The notes under the pieces are model-generated. The model was given only the letters and a program-made list of their open reading frames with translations, did no database searches and had not been told where the DNA came from. The translations under genes and the position numbers were made by a program. Below, one piece after another: positions 1-10,402 of a stretch of 64,000 nucleotides of DNA. The stretch lies in NCBI RefSeq assembly GCF_000238315.3, contig NZ_CP011924.1:1218501-1282500 (forward strand), read 5' to 3'. Source of the stretch: Pseudoalteromonas piscicida (lineage in GTDB: Bacteria; Pseudomonadota; Gammaproteobacteria; Enterobacterales; Alteromonadaceae). Numbering within the stretch: position 1 is the stretch's first letter; every line of letters begins with the position of its first letter.

Positions 1-3000
1 CCACATAGCTTTATCCACGGCATGAGTCTTCAGGTAAAAAAAGGTGACACAGTAGACGCACAAAGCTTGCGTGATACCTTAACTCAAGCGGGTTATCGTC
101 ATGTTCAGCAGGTAATGGAGCATGGTGAGTTTGCTGTTCGAGGCTCCATTATTGATTTATATCCCATGGGTAGCCCACTCCCCTTTAGACTAGATTTCTT
201 TGATGATGAGTTAGACTCAATTCGTCATTTTGATATCGAAAGCCAACGCTCAAATGATGAGATTGATGCTATCGATTTATTACCGGCGCACGAATTCCCA
301 ACCAATGCAGAAGACATTGAACGCTTTAGAATTAATTACCGCGAAGCGTTCGGCGCAAGTAGTGAAAAAGACAGCATCTATATGCAAGTCAGTAAAGGGA
401 ACTGGCCAGCGGGTATAGAGTATTATTTACCGCTCTTTTTTGATTCGTTAGCGACGGTGTTTGACTATTTACCTGAAGATACCGTATTTATGCCTTTTGG
501 CGACATTGAATCTGCGGCCCAAACCTTTTGGCAAGACGTATCTAAACGCTACGAAAGTCGCCGGGTTGACCCTCTTCGTCCACTACTTTCACCAGCCAAG
601 CTATATCAGCCAATAGAGACCTTATTTGAAGGCCTTAACGGCTTCTCTCGAATAAAGCTTAGTCAAGCGATACTGGGAACCAAAGCGGGCAATAACAATA
701 TCGCAGCAGAATTAATCGACGATGTCCGCATTGAGCATAAACAAGCTAATCCATATCAAAAAATCCTCGATTACATCGCTGCTGAGAAAAAACAAAAGTC
801 TCGGGTGTTATTCAGTGTTGAATCAGAGGGCAGAAGAGAGTCACTGCTTACCTTATTAAAACCAACGGGTCTAAAGCTTAAGCCTTATAAGCGCATTGCA
901 GAGTTTGTCTCTAGCGACTCAGATGTTGGTGTGGTCGTCACTCCACTTGCGACCAGTGTTAAGCTACTGGATAAACAATCGCTGTCTATCATCACCGAGC
1001 AAGAGCTGTTAGGTGTTAAGATTTCCCAAAAGCGCCGCCGTAAACATAAATACGAGCAAGGGCAAGATGCGCTGATCCGAAACCTCGCTGAGTTGAAAGA
1101 AGGTCAACCTATTGTTCATTTAGATCATGGTGTAGGCCGCTATTTAGGGCTAGAAACCATAGATGCAGCGGGTATTGCTACCGAGTTTGTGACTATCATC
1201 TATGCCAATGACGCTAAACTTTATGTGCCTGTTTCTTCGCTTCATATGCTCAGTCGTTACTCAGGAGGTGAAGAAGCTTGTGCACCACTTCATAAATTGG
1301 GTAACGACGCCTGGGAAAAAGCAAAACGCAAAGCGGCTGAAAAAGTCAGAGATGTTGCAGCTGAACTCCTAGATATATACGCAAAACGCCAAAGTAAACC
1401 GGGATATGCATTTAAGCTAGATGCGAGTGCCTATCGAGACTTTTCTGATAGCTTCCCATTTGAAGAAACAGACGATCAACGCAATGCAATCACAGCCGTA
1501 CTTGCAGACATGCAATCAAGCCTAGCAATGGACAGGCTAGTTTGTGGTGATGTTGGCTTTGGTAAAACCGAAGTGGCCATGCGTGCTGCATTTGTTGCCG
1601 TCAACGATAGCAAACAAGTGGCCGTCTTAGTGCCAACTACACTCCTTGCCCAACAACACTTCGAGAACTTTAAAGACCGTTTTGCCGATCTGCCTGTTGA
1701 AGTTGGTGTGCTTTCGCGCTTTAACTCAGCGAAAGAACAAAAAGAAACGTTACAAAAACTTGAAGAAGGCAAAATTGATATTGTGATAGGCACCCATAAG
1801 CTTATCCAAGAAAACATCAAATTCGCCGATTTGGGTTTGTTGATTGTTGACGAAGAACATCGCTTTGGTGTGAGGCAAAAAGAAAAGATTAAGCAGCTTA
1901 GAGCGGATGTCGACATTCTTACCCTTACCGCTACCCCAATCCCGCGTACACTGAATATGGCAATGAGTGGTATGCGTGATCTCTCTATTATCGCGACACC
2001 TCCAGCCAAACGATTAGCAGTAAAGACCTTTGTGCGAGAGCGCAACGACGAGCTTATCCGCGAAGCAATTTTGCGTGAAATCAAGCGCGGTGGACAGGTT
2101 TACTTCCTCCACAATAATGTCGAGACGATAGACAAAATCACCGCTGATATCTCAGCGCTCGTGCCAGAAGCCAATGTCACCACCGCCCACGGGCAAATGC
2201 GTGAAAAAGAACTTGAGCACTTGATGGGTGAATTCTATCACCAAAAGTATAATGTGCTTGTGTGTACGACCATTATTGAAACCGGTATCGATATTCCCTC
2301 TGCTAATACCATCATAATGGATAGAGCCGATAAACTCGGATTGGCACAGTTACATCAGCTTCGCGGCCGTGTAGGACGAAGCCATCACCAAGCATACGCA
2401 TACCTACTCACGAAGAATAGCCAAGCCTTAACTAAAGACGCGGTCAAGCGCTTACAGGCCATTGAGCAACTCGAAGACTTAGGCGCAGGTTTTGCCCTTG
2501 CCACCCACGATTTAGAGATCCGTGGTGCAGGTGAGTTACTGGGAGACGACCAAAGCGGTCAAATTCAAACCGTTGGCTTTACACTGTATATGGAAATGCT
2601 GGAACAAGCAGTTGAAGCTTTAAAAAATGGTAAAGAGCCGACACTCGATAACCTACTTCAGCAGCAAAGCGAGGTTGACCTTAAGTTCCCAGCACTGCTA
2701 CCGGATGATTACATTCATGATGTAAACATTCGTCTTAGTATGTATAAACGCATTGCTAGTACAAAGTCACTGGCGGAGCTTGATGAGCTGCAAATCGAAT
2801 TAATCGACCGCTTTGGGCTGTTGCCAGATGCGGCTAAAAACCTCTTTGCGGTGCAGTCTGTTAAGCTAAAGGCAACTCAATTGGGCATTAACAAGGTCGA
2901 GGCAAACCCTAAAGGTGGCTTCTTTGAGTTCAGTAGTCATACAAAAGTTAACCCAACATTCATCATAGGATTGATACAAAGTAGCCCGTCAACCTATAGA

Positions 3001-3111
3001 ATGGAAGGCGCGAATAAACTGAAGTTCCTGATCGAAGAAAAAAATGGCCAAGAGAGATTAAAACTGGTTAATGCGATGATTGATGACTTTGAGAAAAAGG
3101 CTGTAGCATGA
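1..3111 (+). CDS. mfd: Transcription-repair coupling factor Mfd (5' end outside window)
   Basis: The frame is open from base 1 and reads in phase into the visible methionine at 22, so the gene is cut by the window edge; about 1,037 codons are present, against about 1,150 residues in full-length Mfd. Mfd is an ATP-dependent DNA translocase that removes RNA polymerase stalled at lesions and recruits UvrA. Visible parts: the UvrB-like N-terminal region (VMEHGEFAVRGSIIDLYPMG), the RNA polymerase-interacting domain, Walker A GDVGFGKT (about 1546-1570), Walker B DEEH (about 1849), TATPIPRT and LRGRVGRS of the RecG-like translocase, and the C-terminal TRCF domain. The stop overlaps the csiV start in an ATGA, so the two are probably translationally coupled. 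Confidence 0.97.
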   Translation, partial: PHSFIHGMSLQVKKGDTVDAQSLRDTLTQAGYRHVQQVMEHGEFAVRGSIIDLYPMGSPLPFRLDFFDDELDSIRHFDIESQRSNDEIDAIDLLPAHEFPTNAEDIERFRINYREAFGASSEKDSIYMQVSKGNWPAGIEYYLPLFFDSLATVFDYLPEDTVFMPFGDIESAAQTFWQDVSKRYESRRVDPLRPLLSPAKLYQPIETLFEGLNGFSRIKLSQAILGTKAGNNNIAAELIDDVRIEHKQANPYQKILDYIAAEKKQKSRVLFSVESEGRRESLLTLLKPTGLKLKPYKRIAEFVSSDSDVGVVVTPLATSVKLLDKQSLSIITEQELLGVKISQKRRRKHKYEQGQDALIRNLAELKEGQPIVHLDHGVGRYLGLETIDAAGIATEFVTIIYANDAKLYVPVSSLHMLSRYSGGEEACAPLHKLGNDAWEKAKRKAAEKVRDVAAELLDIYAKRQSKPGYAFKLDASAYRDFSDSFPFEETDDQRNAITAVLADMQSSLAMDRLVCGDVGFGKTEVAMRAAFVAVNDSKQVAVLVPTTLLAQQHFENFKDRFADLPVEVGVLSRFNSAKEQKETLQKLEEGKIDIVIGTHKLIQENIKFADLGLLIVDEEHRFGVRQKEKIKQLRADVDILTLTATPIPRTLNMAMSGMRDLSIIATPPAKRLAVKTFVRERNDELIREAILREIKRGGQVYFLHNNVETIDKITADISALVPEANVTTAHGQMREKELEHLMGEFYHQKYNVLVCTTIIETGIDIPSANTIIMDRADKLGLAQLHQLRGRVGRSHHQAYAYLLTKNSQALTKDAVKRLQAIEQLEDLGAGFALATHDLEIRGAGELLGDDQSGQIQTVGFTLYMEMLEQAVEALKNGKEPTLDNLLQQQSEVDLKFPALLPDDYIHDVNIRLSMYKRIASTKSLAELDELQIELIDRFGLLPDAAKNLFAVQSVKLKATQLGINKVEANPKGGFFEFSSHTKVNPTFIIGLIQSSPSTYRMEGANKLKFLIEEKNGQERLKLVNAMIDDFEKKAVA

Positions 3112-3932
3112 AAACAATAAAAAGTCTGGCCATCCTAGCGGCTTTGGCAAGTAGCGCGTCTGCACATGCCACCCGTTGGTTTGAAGTAGAAATGATAGCA
3201 TTTGAGCAAGAGCCTAGTTTCTCTTTGCGAGAAGACTTTAGTATTGAACCTGAACCGCTCAATCAAAAAAACATCAAGTCACTATTATTCGACGGTTTTA
3301 ATACCACTGGCTATAAACTATGCTTGGAAGGCAGCGAGCAGTTTGCTGAGCAAGATTTTATTCGTGGATTAACGTCGGGCGCGCGTTCCAGCTCTTGCGA
3401 TCCAGATGCAAACTATGTTGAAAAATTCGACACTTTGCCTCTTTCGCCGCAAGTTGAGTCACAAGAACATATGGACTCAATTTATTTGTTGGATGAGTCC
3501 CAGCTTAATTTTTCTAACAAAATTGCTGAATTAAAACGTAAAGGACTCAAGCCACTGTTACACACAGGTTGGCGATTCCCGGAACAAAGTAACAAGCGTG
3601 CTCCCAATATCGAAATTATTGCTGGCAAACAGTTTGCGTCACCATCCAGTTATAGCGTAATAGAAAATGACGATAAGTTTTCTTCATTGTCAAATCGCTT
3701 TAATATTCAAGAATCGAAAGAGCAAGTGCATTGGCAACTTGAAGGCCTGATTAAAATTCACGTGAGACATTACCTTTACGTGACCACAGATTTAGATTTA
3801 AAGTACGAAGACGGCAACGACATTCGTACTGCTCGTATGTCCCAATATACACGCGTGTATAGCGGCGACATACATTACTTAGATCACCCCAAACTTGGGG
3901 TCATCTTTCAAATAAGAAAATACAAACATTAG
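3108..3932 (+). CDS. csiV: CsiV-family periplasmic protein
   Basis: This 274-residue protein has a short cleavable signal peptide (about residues 1-21, ending SASAHA) followed by RWFEVEMIAFEQ. It matches the CsiV family, a peptidoglycan-binding cell-shape integrity protein first described in Vibrio. The C-terminal part (VHWQLEGLIKIHVRHYLYV through LGVIFQIRKYKH) is the most family-like stretch. Its position directly after mfd, sharing an ATGA overlap, is typical of Vibrionales and Alteromonadales. It is expected to act in the periplasm; its role here is inferred from the family. Confidence 0.8.
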   Translation: MKTIKSLAILAALASSASAHATRWFEVEMIAFEQEPSFSLREDFSIEPEPLNQKNIKSLLFDGFNTTGYKLCLEGSEQFAEQDFIRGLTSGARSSSCDPDANYVEKFDTLPLSPQVESQEHMDSIYLLDESQLNFSNKIAELKRKGLKPLLHTGWRFPEQSNKRAPNIEIIAGKQFASPSSYSVIENDDKFSSLSNRFNIQESKEQVHWQLEGLIKIHVRHYLYVTTDLDLKYEDGNDIRTARMSQYTRVYSGDIHYLDHPKLGVIFQIRKYKH

Positions 3933-3944
3933 ACGGGCAACCCT

Positions 3945-4193
3945 ATGAAAAAATTACTAACTGCTGCTGCGCTACTCACCCTAGTCGGCTGTTCTAAAGT
4001 AAGTTTAGAAAACTACAATAAGCTAGAAGTAGGCATGGACAAAGCTGAAGTTGAGAATATTCTTGGCTCTGCTGATAAATGTGAAGAAAAAACCCTACAC
4101 ACCAATTGCATTTGGGGAAGCGAAAACAAGCACATTAAAGTAACGCTGCTTTCAGATAAAGTCACTTTGTATTCTAAAAAAGGGTTAGAGTAA
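3945..4193 (+). CDS. Small lipoprotein, DUF3862-like
   Basis: This 82-residue protein has a lipoprotein signal peptide with lipobox LVGC at residues 13-16. The mature part (YNKLEVGMDKAEVENILG, then a Cys pair and a WGSENKHIKV strand) resembles the small DUF3862 / SmpA-OmlA-like fold of outer-membrane lipoproteins. It starts 12 bp after csiV and is followed by a hairpin terminator, so it probably ends the mfd-csiV transcript. Function is unknown. Confidence 0.75.
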   Translation: MKKLLTAAALLTLVGCSKVSLENYNKLEVGMDKAEVENILGSADKCEEKTLHTNCIWGSENKHIKVTLLSDKVTLYSKKGLE

Positions 4194-4202
4194 GTTTTAC
4201 TC

Positions 4203-4236
4203 AATGCCTTTTCCATCATCGGTGAAGGCATTTCAT
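4203..4236 (+). terminator. Rho-independent terminator after mfd-csiV-lipoprotein
   Basis: The 8-bp stem AATGCCTT / AAGGCATT (4203-4210 and 4225-4232) with a 14-nt loop is followed by a T-rich run, 10 bp after the lipoprotein stop. Confidence 0.6.
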
Positions 4237-4875
4237 TTAACTCCCCCTATCGATGCAACAATGTAAATACTAAAAAACTAGTTTCCCCCTAAAATCTATA
4301 TTCACTTCTAATACCGTTTTGACCAAGTTTATGATCTAATAACCTCATTGAAAAATGAAGCGACCAGGTTGAACTTTGAAAAACCACTTAGAAGAGAAGT
4401 GACAATCACTTAAAATATTGCACTTCAGCTCTTTTTACTTTGCTGATGGCTTTTTCTTACTAAAAAAATAGTGCCAACGATTGAAAGGTTTGTTTGAGAA
4501 CAACACTACGATCGTCCACCACCTATATTGGATAGGTACTCAAGGTTTCACTGTATACTCTGTAGATATTCGATATGGTATTTCAGCTGCCTACCCTTCG
4601 GTTTTCTCGGATACAACCAGTTAATACACCCTAGCTATAAGCTTTTACGCAATATTAACCTGCTGAAATGATACCTCAAGTCCCATTATGCCGAGTGGAT
4701 ATTTAGTTCTAGAAGAAGTGCACTTGGTCAGAAATAGGGATACTCGCTTGGCCTAGAACAGCCTTATCCCTATTCGCTTAATTAAGTGTATATGCCGTAA
4801 ATGCTAGATTGAGATGAACAGTTTATAGATAAAAATGGTTTAAAAATGACAATTAAATATCCATAGAGCCGTAAA
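4237..4875. other. Gene-poor spacer
   Basis: No credible coding region, tRNA or known RNA is visible in this 640-bp stretch between converging genes. The only structure noticed is the inverted repeat AATAGGGATA / TATCCCTATT (4733-4742 and 4765-4774), with a 22-nt loop and no T tract. It may be remnant sequence. Confidence 0.5.
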
Positions 4876-4903
4876 GTAAAAAGGCCACCCAAAGGTGGCC
4901 CTA
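4876..4903 (-). terminator. Terminator of the TonB-dependent receptor gene
   Basis: Read on the minus strand, the stem GGCCACC / GGTGGCC (4883-4889 and 4894-4900) with a 4-nt loop is followed by a run of T. It lies 15 bp beyond the receptor stop codon. Confidence 0.8.
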
Positions 4904-4917
4904 TTCAATTTCAAATG

Positions 4918-7869
4918 TTAGAAATTATAGGTTAGATTAACAAACGCTCTGCGTCCCCAAGGGTCGTAGATCGCTGATGACGTACCTGCGCCACCAACAT
5001 AATCAGGTATAAGTTTATCGAAAATATTACGAACACCCAATTCAACCGAAAGGTCTTCAGTTGCTAAGTAGCGAGCCGATAAGTCATGATACACCATGCT
5101 CGGAGCATATGGATATGCGGTATCTTCAGGTGTATCACCTTCTTTCTTACCATCTGCGCTGTACGTTTCTTTCAAATTGATAATAGCGGATCTGTCTATG
5201 AAACGGCTACTCCAAGTGACAGATAAGTCATCTAAGTTATACGTTGCTCTGAAAGTCGCTTGCCATGTTGGATCACCGATTTCGCCGTCTTGACGGTCAG
5301 GCTTATCAGGATTGTTCTGGAACTCATACGTATCGTACTCGATAACATGGTTAACAAATAGGTTAATCTTTGCACTACCAGGTAGCGAGAAATCAGCAAG
5401 ATCAAGGTTATAGTTAAAGTCAGCCTCTACACCTGATAACACACGTTTAGCGGTATTTTGGTAGCCAGACTCAACAAACGTAACTGATTTGTTGTTTGGA
5501 TCGCGCGTAATTTGCGAGCAATAAATAGGATCAAGCTCAGGGCCATCTACACAGTTATTCACTACTGTCTGTGGCGTAATTGACTGAATAGCATCTTCAA
5601 TTTCAATATCATAGTAATCGATACTAAATGAGAAATCCTCAAACGCAGTAGTAACGAAGCCAAGTGTGAAAGAAGTTGATTCTTCAGGCGTCAAGTTTGG
5701 ATTTCCGCCGATGATTACCCGTTTACTAGCATTATCTTGACCAACATGGTCAGCTGGAATACCCAATGCGGCACAGTTTGCAGCGCGATTAGGATTGTTA
5801 GCCAATCTTGTTACATCGCATGGATCCCATACACGTGCAAAGTCAGGACTACGAGGAGAGAATGCTTCGGTTACGTTAGGAGCTCGTACCGCTTCACTAT
5901 AAGTACCACGAAGACTATAACCTTCCACTGGAGACCACATGAAACCAGCTTTCCAAGCATCTACTTCACCAGCATGTGAATAATCCGCTCTACGAAATGC
6001 ACCGTCAATACTTAACTCATGTGCTAAGAAAACGTCAGACAAAATAGGTAAATTAACTTCGAAGAACCATTCTGACACATCATATTCGCCATATGTATCT
6101 GGCGTCGCTACCTCGTTTAGAACCCCTGATTTAGTTAACTCATCAGTAATCGAGCCCGACGACTCCCAGCGCTTTTCGTAGCCGAGTGCCATTCCCATAG
6201 CACCACCAGGTAGTTCAAACCACTCAGAACTATCAAACGACACCGAGCCACCAAAATACCTTTGTTTAATCGTATCTTGGCGAGTGACATTAGCACTAAC
6301 CCACGCCTTTGCTTCTTCAGACGCTTGATCATAGCCAAACGGGTTGTAAGCCACACAGCTATTCACATCTACTGTAGCGGGGTTCGAGTAGCCTTCCCCT
6401 TGCATAGATGGAACATTAGCACGACAATCAGCTTGACCTGTTTCAGGGTTAATGACAGCATCTAGTGCAGCAACCCAGTTGCCAATAATGAGGTCATTAG
6501 CCTGAACACGATCATTTTCGGTACGTCCGTATGAATAATAAACATCATAATCGAATAGCGTTTCACTCAGTGTGAAATCACCTTTGATCCCGGAAACCAA
6601 TCTAAATGTCTCACGCTTGTTACGTGCCTCTCGGTTACCTATCTCATCAAAGAACTTATGTATACCTATTTTTTCTAAGTCAATACTATCGTCTTGTGCA
6701 GCCTTAGCCGTGAAGAAGTCAAGCGTCTCTTGCGACACGAAAGGGTTTTCCAATAAGTTAACGGTATCACCATCGCCAAAACGATACGCAGGCTGAGCCT
6801 GTTGAATAATATCCGAGCGTACGTATTTTACGTCTGAGTAAAATTTAACATTATCATTGATTTCGTAATTAAAGAATGATCCTACCGTAACTTTGTCACG
6901 CTCAGGAAGAAAGTTTTCGTATCTTGTTGTAGAAAAGCATAGCTCACAGCCATCAGGGAAGCTACCGAAAGCTGGGGAGTTGGATAAATCTCGCGTCGGC
7001 ATTAATTGGCCATTTCCTGCATTATCAAAAGTGTAGTTTGTTCTACTGTAATCTAAAACAGAAGTTTGACTGATCCACTCAGATAAAATATTTGGCGCCC
7101 ACAGCTTATCAGGAATACCATCATCTTCACCTGTATCTGCTGGGTTATTAACAGTACCACTTTCACTGTAATGACACATGTCACGTTTCATTACTTCCGC
7201 AACAGAGTCTTTGGTGATATAAACCGTCGCGTTGCCTTTCCCGTCAGCGGTTGATGTGCCACCGACTAAGCTGAAAGTTTTATTTTTGTTACCAATGCCA
7301 TGAAGTGAGTCACTATAACCTACTTTCAATTCAAGGCCTTCAAAGTCATCTCTGGTAATAATGTTAACTACACCAGATACCGCGTCAGAACCGTAAATCG
7401 CTGATGCACCGCCAGTAATCACTTCAACACGTTTAATCATTGAAGTTGGAATAGTCGATAGATCAACAACCGCTGAGCCTTGCTGACCAGCTACGTGTCG
7501 TTTGCCGTTTACCAATACTAGTGTTCTGTCTGTTCCTAAACGACGTAAATCTATCGTACTTGAACCTGCATTTTCATTGCTTCCAGTATTCGCTCTTAAC
7601 GTGCCTGTTGCACCAATCGCAGGTAATTCTGAAAGTACCTGCGCAAGGTCTGGGATGCCAGCTTGCTCTATTTGTTCACCCGTTAACGTGATAGTTGGAG
7701 ACGGTTGACTAAGTTCATATCGCGCAATACGTGAACCCGTCACTTGAATTTTTTCAATTTCTTTTACTGAGCCGTCTTGCTGTTCTTCTGCTAGAGCTGA
7801 ACCGGATATAGTTGCAGCTGCTAGAAAAGACATTTGAATGGAGCTAAGTATTTTATTTTTAGCAAACAT
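4918..7869 (-). CDS. TonB-dependent outer-membrane receptor
   Basis: This 983-residue protein has a signal peptide (residues 1-27, ending GSALA) and a TonB-box-like stretch (IEKIQVTGSRI). A plug domain follows (about 45-170: TGEQIEQAGIPDLAQVLSELP, LVLVNGKRHV, IKRVEVITGGASAIYGSDAVSGVVNIIT), then a large beta-barrel ending in the aromatic-terminated strand FVNLTYNF. It would import a large substrate (siderophore, peptide, glycan or nucleoside) using proton-motive force through TonB-ExbBD. The substrate cannot be told from the sequence. It stands alone between two long spacers with its own terminator, and no Fur-like box was recognised upstream. Confidence 0.92.
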   Translation of the reverse strand: MFAKNKILSSIQMSFLAAATISGSALAEEQQDGSVKEIEKIQVTGSRIARYELSQPSPTITLTGEQIEQAGIPDLAQVLSELPAIGATGTLRANTGSNENAGSSTIDLRRLGTDRTLVLVNGKRHVAGQQGSAVVDLSTIPTSMIKRVEVITGGASAIYGSDAVSGVVNIITRDDFEGLELKVGYSDSLHGIGNKNKTFSLVGGTSTADGKGNATVYITKDSVAEVMKRDMCHYSESGTVNNPADTGEDDGIPDKLWAPNILSEWISQTSVLDYSRTNYTFDNAGNGQLMPTRDLSNSPAFGSFPDGCELCFSTTRYENFLPERDKVTVGSFFNYEINDNVKFYSDVKYVRSDIIQQAQPAYRFGDGDTVNLLENPFVSQETLDFFTAKAAQDDSIDLEKIGIHKFFDEIGNREARNKRETFRLVSGIKGDFTLSETLFDYDVYYSYGRTENDRVQANDLIIGNWVAALDAVINPETGQADCRANVPSMQGEGYSNPATVDVNSCVAYNPFGYDQASEEAKAWVSANVTRQDTIKQRYFGGSVSFDSSEWFELPGGAMGMALGYEKRWESSGSITDELTKSGVLNEVATPDTYGEYDVSEWFFEVNLPILSDVFLAHELSIDGAFRRADYSHAGEVDAWKAGFMWSPVEGYSLRGTYSEAVRAPNVTEAFSPRSPDFARVWDPCDVTRLANNPNRAANCAALGIPADHVGQDNASKRVIIGGNPNLTPEESTSFTLGFVTTAFEDFSFSIDYYDIEIEDAIQSITPQTVVNNCVDGPELDPIYCSQITRDPNNKSVTFVESGYQNTAKRVLSGVEADFNYNLDLADFSLPGSAKINLFVNHVIEYDTYEFQNNPDKPDRQDGEIGDPTWQATFRATYNLDDLSVTWSSRFIDRSAIINLKETYSADGKKEGDTPEDTAYPYAPSMVYHDLSARYLATEDLSVELGVRNIFDKLIPDYVGGAGTSSAIYDPWGRRAFVNLTYNF

Positions 7870-8767
7870 TGAAATTTCCCTTGTTGATATTCTTTTTTAT
7901 TTTTAGCTAACACTTCATATTAAGTTAAGTTTTGATAGCAAACCAAATTAACAACTCATTTCTACCTTTTTTAACAAAAAAATAAAAGCTTTCTTTCTAA
8001 ACTCATGAACTAACAAAACAACACAATGTAAACATATCAAAACAAATTACGAAAAAACAAAAGGTTAATCCTTAAAGAGAACCCCCTTTAAATTCCAAAA
8101 AAATGCACAATAAACCAATAAAAAAATCAAAGATTAACAAATAAAAAACAAAATAACGACTACCTTAATGATTACAACATTATTTTTTATGTCACTTTAC
8201 TTTAATAAAGCTGGGGTACGCTGATAGGCATTTTAATTTTTGAGCTGAAATTAAAGTGGATTAAAAAAGTGAAAAAAAAAACATTTATTGATTTTTTTAA
8301 ATTAATCTACGAACACTAAGGATTCGATAGTTATCTTTTAGACAAAAAGCCAATTAGTTAGTGATTCCAAAGACACATAACTTGCGGCTAGGCTTAAGAT
8401 GAATTGAAATGCACCGATAAAATCTGTATTTAACCAGAGGTTTGGATAAGAAAATAGCTACCCCATTGTTTTTAAGCTCACATTAAATTATCTAGCCAGA
8501 GAGTTTTGGGGATAACACCGCTTCTGTGTCCTGCTCTCGCTAAGGTACCTACATCCTGTAGGCAAGGTGAATTTACGCCCCAATAGCTGGCTGTTAGAGT
8601 TAAATTGGCTGCTAGAAAGGTATTAATTATCCACAGCTCGGGTTATTTAGTAAAGACGCTAATTTTTAGGAAGGAATAAGTTTGCTTACGATTTGTCTGA
8701 ATGGGGCTAAGTTTGAAAATTACAGGCCAATACCACGTAAATAGATTCCCTAGCTTTTGAGGCAATC
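7870..8767. other. Long AT-rich spacer with a structured segment
   Basis: No coding region was found in about 900 bp. 7880-8320 is very AT-rich, with many A and T runs, and must hold the promoter of the minus-strand receptor gene. 8494-8592 contains a nested inverted repeat, listed separately. Confidence 0.5.
8494..8592. repeat. Nested imperfect inverted repeat (possible REP/MITE-like or RNA element)
   Basis: Symmetric arms can be paired outside to inside: AGCCA (8494) with TGGCT (8588); TTGGGG (8506) with CCCCAA (8578); CACC (8516) with GGTG (8566); and the inner hairpin CCTAC / GTAGG (8548-8552 and 8558-8562) around ATCCT. The CCxAC-ATCC-TGTxGG core resembles the hairpin in the MITE-like element at 36.4 kb. 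Identity is unknown. Confidence 0.4.
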
Positions 8768-8793
8768 AAAAAAGGGCCGTAAAGGCCCTTTAC
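8768..8793 (-). terminator. Terminator of the bkd operon
   Basis: Read on the minus strand, stem AAAGGGCC / GGCCCTTT (8771-8778 and 8784-8791) with a 5-nt loop is followed by a T run. It lies 30 bp after the bkdB stop. Confidence 0.8.
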
Positions 8794-8821
8794 AACAAGT
8801 AGAAACTAGCAAAAACAAGGA

Positions 8822-10393
8822 TTAGCGCATTGCCATCATCATTTTAGCCGGTTCCTCTAGGAAGGTTTTCCATAAATTATTGAAACGTGCGATCGTGCCA
8901 CCATCAATAATACGATGGTCGCCAGACCAACTTACCTGCAAGATAGAGCGCGCAACCACATTACCTTGTGCATCGAATCGTGGTAACTGCTGCACTTTGC
9001 CAAGTGCAACGATAGCAACTTCAGGTTTATTGATAATCGGTGTCGCAACAGTACCGCCAATCGCCCCTATGTTTGAGATTGAGATAGTACCACCTTTCAG
9101 AGAATCAGGAGATACACGCCCTTCTCTCGCCGCTTCTGTCAGTTCAGTCACAGACTGGGCAACTTCCACAATCGATTTGCTTTGGCATGACTTAATATTT
9201 GGCACTAGAAGACCCAGCTTGCTGTCCACCGCCATACCAATATTGTGATCATCAAAATAAGTGATTTCCGTACAGTCATCATTTACTTTTGCATTCAAAA
9301 TTGGGAATTCGTTGATAGCAAGTGACAACGCCTTGATAAAGAATGGCATCATCGTCAGCTTCACGCCTTGTTTGGCATATTGCTCTTTCAAGGCACCACG
9401 AAGCGCAATTAAATCGGTTAAGTCAATCTCGTCGCAGTAAGTGAAATGTGGGATCGTCGAAACAGAAGCCACCATCTGTTTGGCCATCGCCGCTTTCATA
9501 CCACGCAGAGGCTCAACTCTTTTCCCACCTTCTGAGGTAGGTGTTGGCTTTTGCGTTTGAGACTGTACCGTTGTGCTAGCTTCATTCGTGGTCGAAGCGT
9601 CACTTACACCGTGCTCAAGGAAATGTTCGATGTCCTCTTTATACACACGACCATTTTTACCAGAGCCAGGTACTTCAGAGAGGTCAATACCAACTTCGCG
9701 CGCCTTGCGGCGTACTGCAGGAGAGGCAATTGCTTTACCATTTTTTGGCAAACTACGCGTAGCCTCATCGTTTGCAGTAGCAGCCTGTGCTGTACTTTCT
9801 TTAGGTTTGTGGACATCAGCGATTAGATCGTCTGATTTTCCGGCGTGAGATGACGCCAACTTCATTTGAAATAGCGGACTATGCACCTGTGCTATCTCGC
9901 CTTTTTGATAATAGAGTTTTTCAACAATACCATCGTACTTGGCTGGAATTTGCACTAGCGCCTTGTCAGTCATTACATCACATACGGCCTGATCTTCTTT
10001 GATTTCATCGCCTTCAGCAACAAGCCATTCAACGATTTCGCACTCAACAATGCCTTCACCAATATCAGGTAAGATAAAGTCTTCAAGTACAGTACTGGTT
10101 GAAGTAGTTGGCGAGGACTGAGGTGCCGTTTGCTCCGGCTGAGCAGCTTGCTCGCCGGCAACATCCATTGCAAACAAAGGCTCATGCACCTTTGCAATTT
10201 CACCTTTTTCGTAATGCAGCTTAGTGATCACACCGTCATGTACCGCAGGGATCTGTACTAACGCCTTATCCGTCATTAGGTCACAAATAGGTTGATCTTC
10301 TTTTACTTCGTCACCAACAGCCACCAACCACTCGACGATTTCGCACTCTACGATGCCTTCACCAATATCTGGTAAGATAAATTCTTTAACCAT
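8822..10393 (-). CDS. bkdB: Branched-chain alpha-keto acid dehydrogenase E2 (lipoamide acyltransferase)
   Basis: This 523-residue protein forms the E2 core, which transfers the branched acyl group from lipoate to CoA. It has two lipoyl domains (about residues 1-76 and 104-180), each with the lipoylation motif [10 protein letters not shown] (Lys43 and Lys144). An alanine/proline-poor linker, a peripheral-subunit-binding domain (about 222-256, [16 protein letters not shown]) and the acyltransferase catalytic domain with DHRIIDGG near the C-terminus follow. It is the last gene of bkdA1-bkdA2-bkdB, 9 bp after bkdA2. No E3 (lpd) gene is present, so the complex probably shares the general cellular E3. 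Confidence 0.93.
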   Translation of the reverse strand: MVKEFILPDIGEGIVECEIVEWLVAVGDEVKEDQPICDLMTDKALVQIPAVHDGVITKLHYEKGEIAKVHEPLFAMDVAGEQAAQPEQTAPQSSPTTSTSTVLEDFILPDIGEGIVECEIVEWLVAEGDEIKEDQAVCDVMTDKALVQIPAKYDGIVEKLYYQKGEIAQVHSPLFQMKLASSHAGKSDDLIADVHKPKESTAQAATANDEATRSLPKNGKAIASPAVRRKAREVGIDLSEVPGSGKNGRVYKEDIEHFLEHGVSDASTTNEASTTVQSQTQKPTPTSEGGKRVEPLRGMKAAMAKQMVASVSTIPHFTYCDEIDLTDLIALRGALKEQYAKQGVKLTMMPFFIKALSLAINEFPILNAKVNDDCTEITYFDDHNIGMAVDSKLGLLVPNIKSCQSKSIVEVAQSVTELTEAAREGRVSPDSLKGGTISISNIGAIGGTVATPIINKPEVAIVALGKVQQLPRFDAQGNVVARSILQVSWSGDHRIIDGGTIARFNNLWKTFLEEPAKMMMAMR

Positions 10394-10402
10394 AACTTAT
10401 CC

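Noticed and set aside
1476..2084. 202-residue antisense frame inside mfd
   Set aside because: Lies entirely within a strongly supported gene, is low-complexity in composition (Ser-rich) and has no family resemblance.
4733..4774. Hairpin AATAGGGATA/TATCCCTATT as a terminator
   Set aside because: The 22-nt loop and lack of a T tract make it poor, and both flanking genes already have better terminators.
8822..10393. Double lipoyl domain in BkdB as a novel fusion
   Set aside because: Multiple lipoyl domains are common in E2 proteins of this order, so it is ordinary.
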